Assembly: GCF_039729015.1 (NCBI RefSeq) | Contig: NZ_CP155792.1 | Location: 3,554,001 to 3,618,000 of the forward strand | Direction: 5' to 3' | Length of the DNA stretch: 64,000 bases | From: Blastococcus sp. HT6-30 | GTDB taxonomy: Bacteria > Actinomycetota > Actinomycetes > Mycobacteriales > Geodermatophilaceae | In this document: positions 51,044-60,151 of the stretch, in pieces | Layout: each line of letters begins with the position of its first letter | Numbering within the stretch: the first letter of the stretch is position 1 | The notes under the pieces: generated by a model | Database searches by the model: none | What the model saw: the letters and a program-made list of their open reading frames with translations, nothing else | Told to the model about the DNA's origin: nothing | Program-made: the position numbers and the translations under genes

Positions 51044-52411
51044 TCAGCGCACGGGGCCGTCGGAGCCGGCGGGGTACTCCAGCAGCGGCACCTCGTCGGC
51101 CGCCCACGCGGCCAGGATCGGCTCGACGATCCGCCACGACTCCTCGGCCTCGACGTCGCTGATGGACAGCGCCGCCTCCCCGGCGAGCAGCTCCTGGAGC
51201 AGCAGCCCGTAGGCCGACAGCCGGGCCGGCGGCAGGTCCACCTCGAGCGCCCGGCGTTCGAGGTCGAACGGGTTCCCCGCGCCGTTGAGGTTGAGCTCCA
51301 GGCTGATCCCATCGGGGTCCAGGCGGAGGCGGAGGACGTCGGGCTCCGGCCGGCCCTCGCCGTCGTCCCGGCCGAAGGCCAGGTGCGGCACCGGCTTGAA
51401 CCGCAGCACGATCTCGTGCCGGTCCGCGCCCAGCGCCTTGCCCGAGCGCAACCGGAACGGCACCCCGGCCCACCGCCAGTTGTCGATGCCGACGGTGTAC
51501 TCGGCGTAGGTCTCGGTGCCGCGGTCGGCCTGGACGCCGGCCTCTGCGGTGTAGTCGGGCAGCGCGCGGTCGCCGACCGTGCCGGCGGTGTAACGGGCGC
51601 GCACGGTGTCGCGGCGCATGTCCTGCGGCGACCGGACGGCGCGCAGGACGTCGGACTTGCGGGCCGCCAGCGAGCGGGCGTCCATCGCCGTCGGCGGCTC
51701 CATCGCGACGACGGCGAGCATCTGCAGCAGGTGGTTCTGCAGCATGTCGCGCAGGGCGCCGGCGGTGTCGTAGTAGCCGGCCCGGCCTTCCAGCCCGAGC
51801 GTCTCGTCGAACACGATGTCGACCCGTTCCACGTGCTGGGCGTTCCAGAGCGGCTCGAACATCCGGTTGGCGAACCGCAGACCGAGGATGTTGAGGACCG
51901 TCTGCAGCGCCAGGAAGTGGTCGGTGCGGAACACCGCCTCCTCCGGCACCAGCCGGTGCAGGACGGCGTTGAGCGCCCGGGCGTCGGCCAGGTTCCGCCC
52001 GAACGGCTTCTCGACGGCGACGACCGCTCCCTCGGGCAACCCCACCTCGGCCAGCGCCTCCAGCGTCGGCAGGAAGACCGTGTTGGGCAGCGCGAGGTAG
52101 ACCACCGGCACCCCGCCGGCCCGCTCCAGCCCGGCGCGCAGGTCCGCCGCCAGGGTGACGTCGCCGTGCCGGTAACCCAGCCGGTCGACCAGCCGCTCGC
52201 GCGACTCCTCCGGCACGTGCCCGGCGTGCTCGGCCAGCCGCTGGCGGGCCCAGTCGCGGTACTCGTCGTCGGACCAGTCCTCCTGGCTGATCGCCAGCAC
52301 GTCCAGCGGCTGCTCCAGGACGCCGGCGTCGACGAGCTCGGCCAGGCCGGGGAGGAGCAGGCGGCCGGTGAGGTCGCCGGTGCCACCCAGGACGAGGAAG
52401 GAGCGCCTCAT
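51044..52411 (-). CDS. Glucose-6-phosphate dehydrogenase-like protein with altered substrate site
   Basis: A 455-residue protein with the full G6PDH fold: NADP loop GGTGDL (9-14), EKPFG (134-138), catalytic His in NHLLQ (226-230) and SGK (323-325). But the diagnostic RIDHYLGKE becomes RTDHFLALQ (162-170), losing the lysine that grips the substrate phosphate, and the RRKLLP-type segment becomes GRLLLP (16-21), losing another lysine. The ATG overlaps the stop of the GH15 gene by ATGA. The changes suggest a substrate other than glucose 6-phosphate, perhaps an unphosphorylated sugar; this is inference. A divergent true G6PDH remains possible. Confidence 0.85.
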   Translation of the reverse strand: MRRSFLVLGGTGDLTGRLLLPGLAELVDAGVLEQPLDVLAISQEDWSDDEYRDWARQRLAEHAGHVPEESRERLVDRLGYRHGDVTLAADLRAGLERAGGVPVVYLALPNTVFLPTLEALAEVGLPEGAVVAVEKPFGRNLADARALNAVLHRLVPEEAVFRTDHFLALQTVLNILGLRFANRMFEPLWNAQHVERVDIVFDETLGLEGRAGYYDTAGALRDMLQNHLLQMLAVVAMEPPTAMDARSLAARKSDVLRAVRSPQDMRRDTVRARYTAGTVGDRALPDYTAEAGVQADRGTETYAEYTVGIDNWRWAGVPFRLRSGKALGADRHEIVLRFKPVPHLAFGRDDGEGRPEPDVLRLRLDPDGISLELNLNGAGNPFDLERRALEVDLPPARLSAYGLLLQELLAGEAALSISDVEAEESWRIVEPILAAWAADEVPLLEYPAGSDGPVR

Positions 52412-54252
52412 CGCCGCGCCTCCTCGGCCCGGGCGAGGTTCCACCCGCTGGCGATGACCCCGACGTGGCTGAACGCCTGCGGGAAGTTGCCGAGGAAGGC
52501 CCCGGTGGACGGGTCGATCTCCTCGGAGAGCAGCCCGAGCTCGGTCGCCCGCCCGCACAGCGAGTCGTAGAGGTCGTGGGCCTCGTCCAGCCGTCCCTGG
52601 CCGGCCAGGTTGTCGACGAGCCAGAAGCTGCAGAGCAGGAAGGCGCCCTCGCCCCCGGGCAGCCCGTCGGGCGAGTCGGTGTGCAGGTACCGGTAGAGCA
52701 GCCCGTCGCCGGCGTCGAGGTGCCGCCGCACCGCCTCGGTCGTCGCCACCATGCGGGGGTCGTCGGCCCGGATCAGCCGGCGCAGCGGCAGGGTCAGCAG
52801 CGAGCCGTCCAGGCCTCCACGGTCGCCCTGGCCGGGTGGGGCGAGGTGCTCGGTGAACGTACCGCGATCGGCGTCCCAGGCTTGCTCGAGCAGGGTGGCG
52901 CGGATCCGGTCGGCCTCCCGCTGCCACCGCTCCCGCGGGTACGGCAGCCCGCAGAGCTCCCCGATGCGCAGCGCCCGGTCGACGGCGACCTGGCACATCG
53001 CGACCGAGTAGGTGAACGGGCGGCCGGCGTCGCGGATCTCCCAGATCCCGTTGTCCGGGGTCGACCACTGGGCGATCGCCTGCTCGGTGAGCTCGCACAG
53101 CGCCCGCCACAGGGGCGGGTCCACCTGCCCGCCGGCGCGCACCCACTGGTAGGCGACGTCGAGCAGCTCGCCGTAGACGTCGTTCTGCACCTGCCTCGCC
53201 GCCCCGTTGCCCCACCGGACCGGCCGCGAGCCGCGGTAGCCGGAGAGCGCGAGGTCCTCCCACTCGATCCCCGGCCGGCGGCCGTCGAGGGTGTAGCAGA
53301 TGCTGGCGCGGTCGTCCCGCTCGATGTTGCGCAGCGTCCAGGCGAGGAAGGCGTCGGACTCCTCCTGCATTCCGATCCGGCGCAGCGCGTAGCTGGAGAA
53401 CGCGGCGTCGCGCACCCAGGTGAAGCGGTAGTCCCAGTTCCGGCTGCCGCCGATCTCCTCCGGCAGCGACGACGTCGCCGCCGCCATGATCGCCCCGGTC
53501 GGCGCGTGGTCGAGCAGCTTGAGCGTGAGCGCCGACCGCCGCACCAGGTCGTGCTGGGGGCCGGCGTACTCCAGCCGGGCGGCCCAGCTGCGCCAGGCCG
53601 ACGCCGTCTGCTCGATCAGCCGCTCCGGCTGGGTGCGGGTCCGGGTGTGCGTGTCGCCGGACCACTGCAGCGCGACGGTCAGCTGCTCGCCCTCGGCCAG
53701 CGTCACCCGGCTGCGCAGGGCGCCGTCGCCGGCGACGGTCAGCGGGTGGGAGGAGGACACCAGGATCTCCAGCTGCGGCTGGGCGGCCCAGTGGATCCGC
53801 CAGGCGCCGAGCTCCGCCCGGACCAGGACGGCGTCCATGGGGGCCAACCGGACGTCGACCTCGACCGGGCCACCCACGGCGCGGGCCAGCCGCAGCAGCT
53901 CCCTGCGGCCTGACGGCACCGGCTCGGCGAGGTCAGCGCCCGAGCGCAGGGTGAGGCAGTCGGTGAGCTCCAGCCGCCCGTCCGGGCCCTCCAGCTCGGT
54001 CACCAGGATCCCGGTGTCGGGCACGTAGCGCTGGGCCGACTGCCGCAGGCCCACCGGCGTGACGGCGAAGCTGCCCCCGCGTTCGGCGTCCAGGATGCCG
54101 GCGAGGAACGGCCGGCTGTCGAAGTCCGGCACGCACAGCCACGGGATGCTGCCGTCCCGCGCCACGAGCGCGCAGGTGAGGCCGTCACCGATCAGGCCGT
54201 GGTCCTCGATGGGCAGGTAGCCGTCGGTGCGGCTGAGCGGGCGGAGCGGCAC
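52408..54252 (-). CDS. GH15 family glucoamylase/trehalase-like protein
   Basis: A 614-residue cytosolic glycoside hydrolase with an N-terminal beta-sandwich (about 1-230) and an (alpha/alpha)6 barrel. Substrate and catalytic segments are RNWDYRFTWVRDA (271-283), LSGYRGSRPVRWGNGA (336-351), QNDVYGE (356-362) and, near the end, SEEIDPSTGAFLGNFPQAFSH with the second catalytic Glu. Actinobacterial members hydrolyse trehalose or alpha-glucans to glucose. The GTG start has GAGGA about eight bases upstream; the longer frame adds 23 unlikely residues. Coupled to the G6PDH-like gene. Confidence 0.9.
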   Translation of the reverse strand: MPLRPLSRTDGYLPIEDHGLIGDGLTCALVARDGSIPWLCVPDFDSRPFLAGILDAERGGSFAVTPVGLRQSAQRYVPDTGILVTELEGPDGRLELTDCLTLRSGADLAEPVPSGRRELLRLARAVGGPVEVDVRLAPMDAVLVRAELGAWRIHWAAQPQLEILVSSSHPLTVAGDGALRSRVTLAEGEQLTVALQWSGDTHTRTRTQPERLIEQTASAWRSWAARLEYAGPQHDLVRRSALTLKLLDHAPTGAIMAAATSSLPEEIGGSRNWDYRFTWVRDAAFSSYALRRIGMQEESDAFLAWTLRNIERDDRASICYTLDGRRPGIEWEDLALSGYRGSRPVRWGNGAARQVQNDVYGELLDVAYQWVRAGGQVDPPLWRALCELTEQAIAQWSTPDNGIWEIRDAGRPFTYSVAMCQVAVDRALRIGELCGLPYPRERWQREADRIRATLLEQAWDADRGTFTEHLAPPGQGDRGGLDGSLLTLPLRRLIRADDPRMVATTEAVRRHLDAGDGLLYRYLHTDSPDGLPGGEGAFLLCSFWLVDNLAGQGRLDEAHDLYDSLCGRATELGLLSEEIDPSTGAFLGNFPQAFSHVGVIASGWNLARAEEARR

Positions 54253-54358
54253 GGGGCGGTCCTCGGGTCGGCCGGCAAGGGTCCGTCGCACCCTGCCCAC
54301 GCAGGCGACCGCCAACCCCACCGGAGATCACGGTCCCGTGACTCGGCGGTTCTACGCG

Positions 54359-54380
54359 TCTCTAGCGGCAGGGCTAGAGA
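54359..54380. promoter_or_regulatory. CTAG dyad site 2, upstream of GH15
   Basis: A perfect dyad TCTCTAG-N8-CTAGAGA about 107 bases upstream of the GH15 start codon and between it and the 3' end of the glutamate dehydrogenase gene. It shares half-sites and spacing with sites at 50976, 59997 and 60111. Confidence 0.6.
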
Positions 54381-54482
54381 GCGCTATGGCCCGTGAGAGC
54401 GCTGAGATGAGCGGCACGCCGACATCGCGAACGCCGGATACCGGCCGGACGCCCATCTCGACGTCAGACCGCCGCTGTAGGG

Positions 54483-57400
54483 CTACTTCTCCTCGCCGGG
54501 GTGCGGGAGGCGGCCGGCCTGGCGACGGCGGCGCAGCCCGCGCAGAGTCCGGACGGCGACCAGCAGCTCGGCCAGCTCCTGGCGGTCGCCGGCGGTGATG
54601 TCCGCGAGCTGTGCGGCGGCGCGGCGCTGGCCGATGTCCCAGCCCTCCTCCCACCGGCCCACCAGCTCGTCGGCCTGCTCGGCGTCGGAGGTGCGCCGGC
54701 TGAGCACGTCCGCGGTGAGTGCGGCCTGCTCCATGGCGAGGTCGTCGCGCAGCGAGGCGCGGGCCATCGACGGCCAGCGGCGGTCGCGCGGCAGGGCGAT
54801 CACCAGCTCGCGCAGGGTCATCAGCCCCAGCCGCTCGGCGAGGCGCTGCATCACCCGGCCGGCGAGCGCCACGGGTGCCCCGGTGCGCTCGGCGACCACG
54901 GCGAGGTCGAGCGCGGCCGGCAGCAGCGGCGCGGCCGCGACACGGGCGGCCAGCTCGGCGGGGAGGCCCGACTCCTGCAGGCGCCCGGCGCGGGAGGCGT
55001 AGGACTCCGCCTCGGCACCCAGCAGCCAGCCGGGCAGACCGGTCTGCACCTCGGCCACCGACGCGGCGAACCGGTCCGTCACCTCCGCCAGCGGAAGCGG
55101 GTGCTCGGCGGTCAGGTCCGGCTGGCGCAGCAGCCAGCGGGTGGCCCGCTCCGCCAGGCGGGTCGCCTCGGTGCGGGCCTCCACCTGGGTGGCGGCCGGA
55201 ACCTGGTTGTCCAGGGGCCGGAGCGCGTCCCACATCCGATCGATGCCGAACACCGCTCGGGCGACCGCGTGCGCCCGCACGACCGTCGCCAGCGGCACCC
55301 CGGTCTCCTCCACCAGCCGGTACAGCCCGGTGACCCCCGCGGTGTTGACCGCGCGGTTGGTGAGCGCGGTGCCGATGATCTCGCGGCGCAGCGGGTGGCT
55401 GGTGACCGCGGCGGGGAACCGGGTGCGCAGCGGGGCCGGGAAGTAGTCGACCAGCAGCTGCTCCAGCGCCGGGTCGTCGGGCAGCGACGACGCCAGCACC
55501 GCGTCCCCGGCCTGCAGCTTCGCGTAGGCCAGCAGCACCGACAGCTCGGGACCGGTGAGCGCCTGGCCGTCCCGCCGCCGCTCCCGGAGCGCGCGGTCGT
55601 CGGGCAGCGCCTCGACCGCGCGGTTGAGCTGCCCGGAGCGCTCCAGCGAGCGGATGAACCGCTCGTGGGAGTCCATCAGGCTGCGAGCCGCAGCGGTCTC
55701 CCCCGCGAGGGTCGCGTTCTGCGCGTGGTTGTCGGTGAGGACCGCGGCCGCGACGTCGTCGGACATCTCGGCGAGCAGCGCCGCCCGGCTCTCGGCGTCG
55801 ATCCGCCCCTCGTCGACCACGCGGTTGAGCGCGATCTTGATGTTCACCTCGTGGTCGGAGGTGTCCACGCCGGCGGAGTTGTCGATGGCGTCGGTGTTCA
55901 CCCGTCCGCCGGCGAGCGCGTACTCCACCCGGCCCCGCTGGGTGAGGCCGAGGTTGCCGCCCTCCCCCACGACCCGGACCCGCAGTTGGCCGCCGTCGAC
56001 GCGGACCGCGTCGTTGGCCTTGTCGCCCACCTCGAGGTGGCTCTCCCCCGCGGCCTTCACGTACGTGCCGATGCCACCGTTGAACAGCAGATCGACCGGG
56101 GCGAGCAGCACCGCGCGGATCAGCTCGACCGGGGAGAGCGCCGCGACGTCGCGCGGCAGGCCGAGGGCGGTGCGCATCTGCTCGCTGACCGGGATCGACT
56201 TCGCCGTCCGCGGCCAGACACCGCCGCCCGCGCTGATCAGCGAGGTGTCGTAGTCGGCCCACGAGGAGCGGGGCAGGTCGAACAGCCGCCGGCGCTCGGC
56301 GAAGGACGCCCCCGCGTCCGGGGCCGGGTCGACGAACACGTGCCGGTGGTCGAACGCGGCCACCAGCCGGATGTGCTCCGACAGGAGCATGCCGTTGCCG
56401 AAGACGTCGCCGGACATGTCGCCGATGCCGACGACGGTGAAGTCCTCCCGCTGCACGTCGAGGCCCAGCTCCCGGAAGTGGCGGGTCACCGACTCCCAGG
56501 CGCCGCGGGCGGTGATGCCCATGGCCTTGTGGTCGTAGCCGACCGAGCCGCCGGAGGCGAAGGCGTCGCCCAGCCAGTAGCCGCGCTCGAGCGCCACGGA
56601 GTTGGCGAGGTCGGAGAAGGTCGCCGTCCCCTTGTCGGCGGCCACGACCAGGTAGCTGTCGTCGCCGTCGTGCCGGACCACCTTCTCCGGCGGCACGACC
56701 CGCCCGTCCACGAGGTTGTCGGTGAGCGCGAGCAGGGCGCCGACGAAGAGCCGGTAGCAGGCCTGGGCCTCGGCCACGACCTCCTCGCGGGAGGCGCCGT
56801 CCGGCGGGGGGTTCTTCACCACGAAGCCGCCCTTGGCGCCGGTCGGCACGATGACGGTGTTCTTGACCATCTGCGCCTTGACCAGGCCCAGGACCTCGGT
56901 GCGCAGGTCCTCGTGGCGGTCGGACCAGCGCAGGCCGCCGCGGGCGACCTTGCCGAACCGCAGGTGCACGCCCATCACCCGCGGCGAGCTGACCCACACC
57001 TCGTGGGCCGGTCGCGGCTCCGGCAGGTCGGGGACCTCGGCCGGGTCGAGCTTGAGGGCCAGCACCGGGTGGGTGGGGGACGACGTGGCGTAGTAGGTGG
57101 TCCGCTGGGTGGCGACGACGGCGGCCAGCAGCGAGCTGAGCACGCGGTCGGCGTCGAGGGAGGCGACCTCGCCGATCGACCGGCGCAGCGCCTCGACCAG
57201 CTCGGCCTGCCGGGCCCCCCGACCGTTCCCGCGCCCGGGCGAGAAACGGGTCTCGAACAGCGCGACCAACCGGGCGACGACGCCGGGGTGGGCGGCGAGC
57301 GTCCGCTCGACGTAGGCCTGGCTGAACGGCAGCCCGGCCTGGCGCAGCCACTGCACGTAGGCCCGCACCACCGTGACCTGCCGCCAGTCCAAACCCGCGA

Positions 57401-59498
57401 GCACGACCAAGGCGCCCAGCCCGTCGTCCTCGGCCTGCCCGCGCCAGACGGCGCCCACCGCGTCGGTGAACCGCTCGGGCAGCGAGCGCAGCAGCGGCAG
57501 GTCCACCGGCGGGACGGCGACGCCGAAGTCGTAGATCCAGGTGGGCGGCGCGCCGATCCGGTCGATCTCGTAGGGCCGCTCGTCGACGACGTCGACGCCC
57601 ATGTTCTGCAGCATCGGCAGGATCTGGGACAGCAGCAGCCGCTCCCCCACCCGGTACACCGACAGCCGGCGCTCCCCCGGAGCGGCGCCGGCCGGGGTCC
57701 ACAGCCGCAGCGCGAGGTCGCCCGGCGCCAGCCCCTCCAGGCGGACCAGGTCCGCCACGGCGCGGTCGGCCGGGAAGTCCTCCTGGTAGGCCGCCGGGAA
57801 CGCGTCGGCGACCCGGGCGAAGACCTTCTCGGCGTCCGCGCCGAAGCGCGCCGAGAGGGCGGCGGCGAGGTCGTCGGTCCAGCTGCGCGCGGCCGCGGCC
57901 AGCTCGGCCTGCAGCGCCTCGACGTCGACGTCGACCGGCGGCGTGGAGCCGTGCCGCCCCACCGGCAGCCGGACGACGAAGTGCAGCCGGGCGAGCACCG
58001 ACTCGGTGGAGCGGGCGGTGAACTCGATGCCGGAGCCGCCGAGCCGCTCGAGCAGCAGCCGCTGCATCGCCAGCCGGACGGCGGTGGTGTAGCGGTCGCG
58101 CGGCAGGTAGACCAGTGCGGACCAGAACCGCCCGGTGGGATCCCGCCGGAGGAACAGCCGGGTCTGCCGCCGCTCCTGCAGGTGCAGGACCGCCATCGCC
58201 ACCGGCAGCAGCTCGTCGGCCCCCACCTGCATCAGCTCGTCGCGGGGGTAGGTCTCCAGGACGTCGAGCAACGCCTTGCCGGTGTGGCTGTCGGCCGGGA
58301 CGCCGGATCCGGCGAGCACCTCGGCGGCCCGCCGCCGCACGATCGGGATGTCGAGGACGCTGCTGGTGTAGGCCACCGAGGGGAAGAGCCCGACCAGCCG
58401 GTACTGCCGCCGGGTGCCGCCGTCCCCGCCCGGCAGGGTGACGGTGACCAGGTCCAGCCACGCCCGCCGGTGCACGGTGGAGCGGATGTCGGCCTTGGTG
58501 ACGTCGAGCAGGTGGGTGGCCGGGGTCTGGCCGGCCTCCGGGGTGCCCCCGGCCGGCCCGCTCATGTGGACGTCGCTGCGCAGGACGCCCAGGCCGCTGC
58601 CGGGGACGGGGCGGACGGCGGGGCGCCCCTCCCCCGCCAGCTCCACCTCGCGGGCGCCGAGCATCACGAAGTTGCCGTCGGCCAGCCAGCGCAGCAGCGC
58701 CGCGGCCTCGGCGGGGTCGTCGGAGGGGTCGCCGCCGGTGACCGGAGCGCCGGCGGGCACTGCCCGCTCGAGGCGTTCGGCGAGCTGCAGGACCCGCTCG
58801 TGCAGCCGGTCGGCGTCCTCCTGGACGGCGCGCACGTCGTCGAGCACGGTGCGCAACCCGGCGGCGAGGTCATCGGCAGCCTCGCCGTCCAGCGGGCCGT
58901 CCAGGACCACGGCGATCCACGACTCGGCGACCGCGTCTGGGCCGCAGGCGGCGGGGTCGGCGCTGTCGCAGAAGGCGGTGATCCGGCCGCGCAGGTCGCG
59001 GCGGACCACGAGGACGGGGTGGACGACGTGCTCCAGGGCGAACCCCTGGCGCACCACCTCGGCGGTGACCGAGTCGACCAGGAAGGGCATGTCGTCGGTG
59101 ACCAGCCGGACCAGCGCGCGGCCGGCGCCCCGCCCCCGCGTGACCGGGCGCACGTCGACGGTCACGGCACCGATCGGCCGCACCTCGGCGAGAGCCAGGT
59201 GGCCCAGGGCCAGCGCAGCGAGGTCGGCCGCGTCGGTGGCGAGGACCTCCTCGGCGGGCTCGCTCCAGAAGTACCGGCGCAGGAACGCCGGCAGGTCCTC
59301 GGCGGTGCAGCCCGGGGGCAGCTCCGCCGGCCCGCGCCCGGTTCCGGTGACGGCGGCGCGGGCCGCCTCCAGCAGCAGCTGCTCCTTCTCGTCCCGACCG
59401 GCCTCCAGGGCGGCCAGCTCGGCGCGGGAGCCGCCACCGGGACCGCCGTCCCGGTCGCGCAGCCGGGTCCCCGGGACCGCACCGATGTCACTGGCCAT
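54483..59498 (-). CDS. gdh: Large NAD-dependent glutamate dehydrogenase (GDH2/L_180 type)
   Basis: A 1671-residue enzyme that oxidatively deaminates glutamate to 2-oxoglutarate. The long N-terminal part carries the regulatory ACT-like and helical domains of the 180-kDa class; the central catalytic domain includes the substrate site around IVPTGAKGGFVVKNPP (near 890-905) and GDMSGDVFGNGML (near 1030). In mycobacteria this class binds the FHA protein GarA. A -10 TACCGT ends eight bases before the ATG, implying an almost leaderless mRNA. The long open frames opposite it are GC-driven shadows. Confidence 0.96.
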   Translation of the reverse strand: MASDIGAVPGTRLRDRDGGPGGGSRAELAALEAGRDEKEQLLLEAARAAVTGTGRGPAELPPGCTAEDLPAFLRRYFWSEPAEEVLATDAADLAALALGHLALAEVRPIGAVTVDVRPVTRGRGAGRALVRLVTDDMPFLVDSVTAEVVRQGFALEHVVHPVLVVRRDLRGRITAFCDSADPAACGPDAVAESWIAVVLDGPLDGEAADDLAAGLRTVLDDVRAVQEDADRLHERVLQLAERLERAVPAGAPVTGGDPSDDPAEAAALLRWLADGNFVMLGAREVELAGEGRPAVRPVPGSGLGVLRSDVHMSGPAGGTPEAGQTPATHLLDVTKADIRSTVHRRAWLDLVTVTLPGGDGGTRRQYRLVGLFPSVAYTSSVLDIPIVRRRAAEVLAGSGVPADSHTGKALLDVLETYPRDELMQVGADELLPVAMAVLHLQERRQTRLFLRRDPTGRFWSALVYLPRDRYTTAVRLAMQRLLLERLGGSGIEFTARSTESVLARLHFVVRLPVGRHGSTPPVDVDVEALQAELAAAARSWTDDLAAALSARFGADAEKVFARVADAFPAAYQEDFPADRAVADLVRLEGLAPGDLALRLWTPAGAAPGERRLSVYRVGERLLLSQILPMLQNMGVDVVDERPYEIDRIGAPPTWIYDFGVAVPPVDLPLLRSLPERFTDAVGAVWRGQAEDDGLGALVVLAGLDWRQVTVVRAYVQWLRQAGLPFSQAYVERTLAAHPGVVARLVALFETRFSPGRGNGRGARQAELVEALRRSIGEVASLDADRVLSSLLAAVVATQRTTYYATSSPTHPVLALKLDPAEVPDLPEPRPAHEVWVSSPRVMGVHLRFGKVARGGLRWSDRHEDLRTEVLGLVKAQMVKNTVIVPTGAKGGFVVKNPPPDGASREEVVAEAQACYRLFVGALLALTDNLVDGRVVPPEKVVRHDGDDSYLVVAADKGTATFSDLANSVALERGYWLGDAFASGGSVGYDHKAMGITARGAWESVTRHFRELGLDVQREDFTVVGIGDMSGDVFGNGMLLSEHIRLVAAFDHRHVFVDPAPDAGASFAERRRLFDLPRSSWADYDTSLISAGGGVWPRTAKSIPVSEQMRTALGLPRDVAALSPVELIRAVLLAPVDLLFNGGIGTYVKAAGESHLEVGDKANDAVRVDGGQLRVRVVGEGGNLGLTQRGRVEYALAGGRVNTDAIDNSAGVDTSDHEVNIKIALNRVVDEGRIDAESRAALLAEMSDDVAAAVLTDNHAQNATLAGETAAARSLMDSHERFIRSLERSGQLNRAVEALPDDRALRERRRDGQALTGPELSVLLAYAKLQAGDAVLASSLPDDPALEQLLVDYFPAPLRTRFPAAVTSHPLRREIIGTALTNRAVNTAGVTGLYRLVEETGVPLATVVRAHAVARAVFGIDRMWDALRPLDNQVPAATQVEARTEATRLAERATRWLLRQPDLTAEHPLPLAEVTDRFAASVAEVQTGLPGWLLGAEAESYASRAGRLQESGLPAELAARVAAAPLLPAALDLAVVAERTGAPVALAGRVMQRLAERLGLMTLRELVIALPRDRRWPSMARASLRDDLAMEQAALTADVLSRRTSDAEQADELVGRWEEGWDIGQRRAAAQLADITAGDRQELAELLVAVRTLRGLRRRRQAGRLPHPGEEK

Positions 59499-59567
59499 GC
59501 CGGGCCACGGTACTGGCCCCTGGGACCCACGTCACGGCGCCACGGGGCAGCCGCCGGGCCGACCCGC

Positions 59568-59945
59568 TCAGCGGTCGAGCAGTTGGTCGGCCACCCAGCC
59601 GACGACGGCCAGGATCAGGCCGCCGATCACGGCGGTCCCGAACCCGTCGAGGGTCAGGCGGTCGGTGATGGCCGCGGTGAGGCCGAGCAGGGCCGCATTG
59701 ACGATCAGCAGGAACAGGCCCAGCGTCAGCACGACGAACGGCAGCGAGAGCAGCCGCAGGATCGGGCCGACGATCGCGTTGACGACCCCGAAGATCAGCC
59801 CGATCCACAGGTAGCTGCCGTACTCGCCCAGCGGACCGTCGGGGTTCGGCAGGACCTCCAGCCCGGGGAGTACGTCGAAGTAGGTCAGCCCGTAGAAGGC
59901 CGCCGCGAAGATGACGACCTTGAGCAGGAACTTGATCACGCGCAC
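59568..59945 (-). CDS. Phage holin family 4 superfamily membrane protein
   Basis: A 125-residue protein with four hydrophobic segments (about 4-22, 42-60, 66-90 and 98-120). The text YLWIGLIFGVVNAIVGPILRLLSLPF and LGLFLLIVNAALLGLTAAI is the PF04020 pattern. Despite the name these are chromosomal small membrane proteins of unknown function. Two GTG codons (59945 and 59939) could start it. CTAG dyad 3 lies just upstream. Confidence 0.85.
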   Translation of the reverse strand: MRVIKFLLKVVIFAAAFYGLTYFDVLPGLEVLPNPDGPLGEYGSYLWIGLIFGVVNAIVGPILRLLSLPFVVLTLGLFLLIVNAALLGLTAAITDRLTLDGFGTAVIGGLILAVVGWVADQLLDR

Positions 59946-59996
59946 GACGCTAGCGGCGCGACGGCCCGCACCGGGGGACATCGGGTCGTCCGGCCG

Positions 59997-60018
59997 TTTC
60001 TAGCTCCGCACCTAGACG
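59997..60018. promoter_or_regulatory. CTAG dyad site 3
   Basis: TTTCTAG-N8-CTAGACG, about 50 bases upstream of the small membrane protein gene on the left and 134 bases before the AAA ATPase on the right. Same geometry as the other three sites. Confidence 0.55.
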
Positions 60019-60110
60019 GCGCCAGAGGACCGTCGACACCTGACGGGGAGGCCGTCCGGCCCGACGCGCACCTTTCACCCCGCGCGACACGCGGTAGATA
60101 GTTCTACCCA

Positions 60111-60132
60111 TCTCTAGGGCAACGTCTAGACG
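60111..60132. promoter_or_regulatory. CTAG dyad site 4 at the AAA ATPase promoter
   Basis: TCTCTAG-N8-CTAGACG. It covers the expected -35 region of a promoter whose -10 TACGGT (60139-60144) ends seven bases before the ATPase ATG. A 6-bp hairpin GGTAGA/TCTACC (60093-60108) lies directly before it. Confidence 0.6.
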
Positions 60133-60151
60133 AAGCCATACGGTGCTCGAC

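Noticed and set aside
51044-52411. G6PDH-like gene considered a decaying pseudogene
   Set aside because: Frame, length, NADP loop, catalytic His and coupling to GH15 are intact; only substrate lysines differ.
54501-60101. Very long open frame on the + strand opposite the glutamate dehydrogenase
   Set aside because: Composition is Arg/Gly/Pro/His-rich without domains, and it mirrors a complete gdh on the other strand; a GC-driven shadow.
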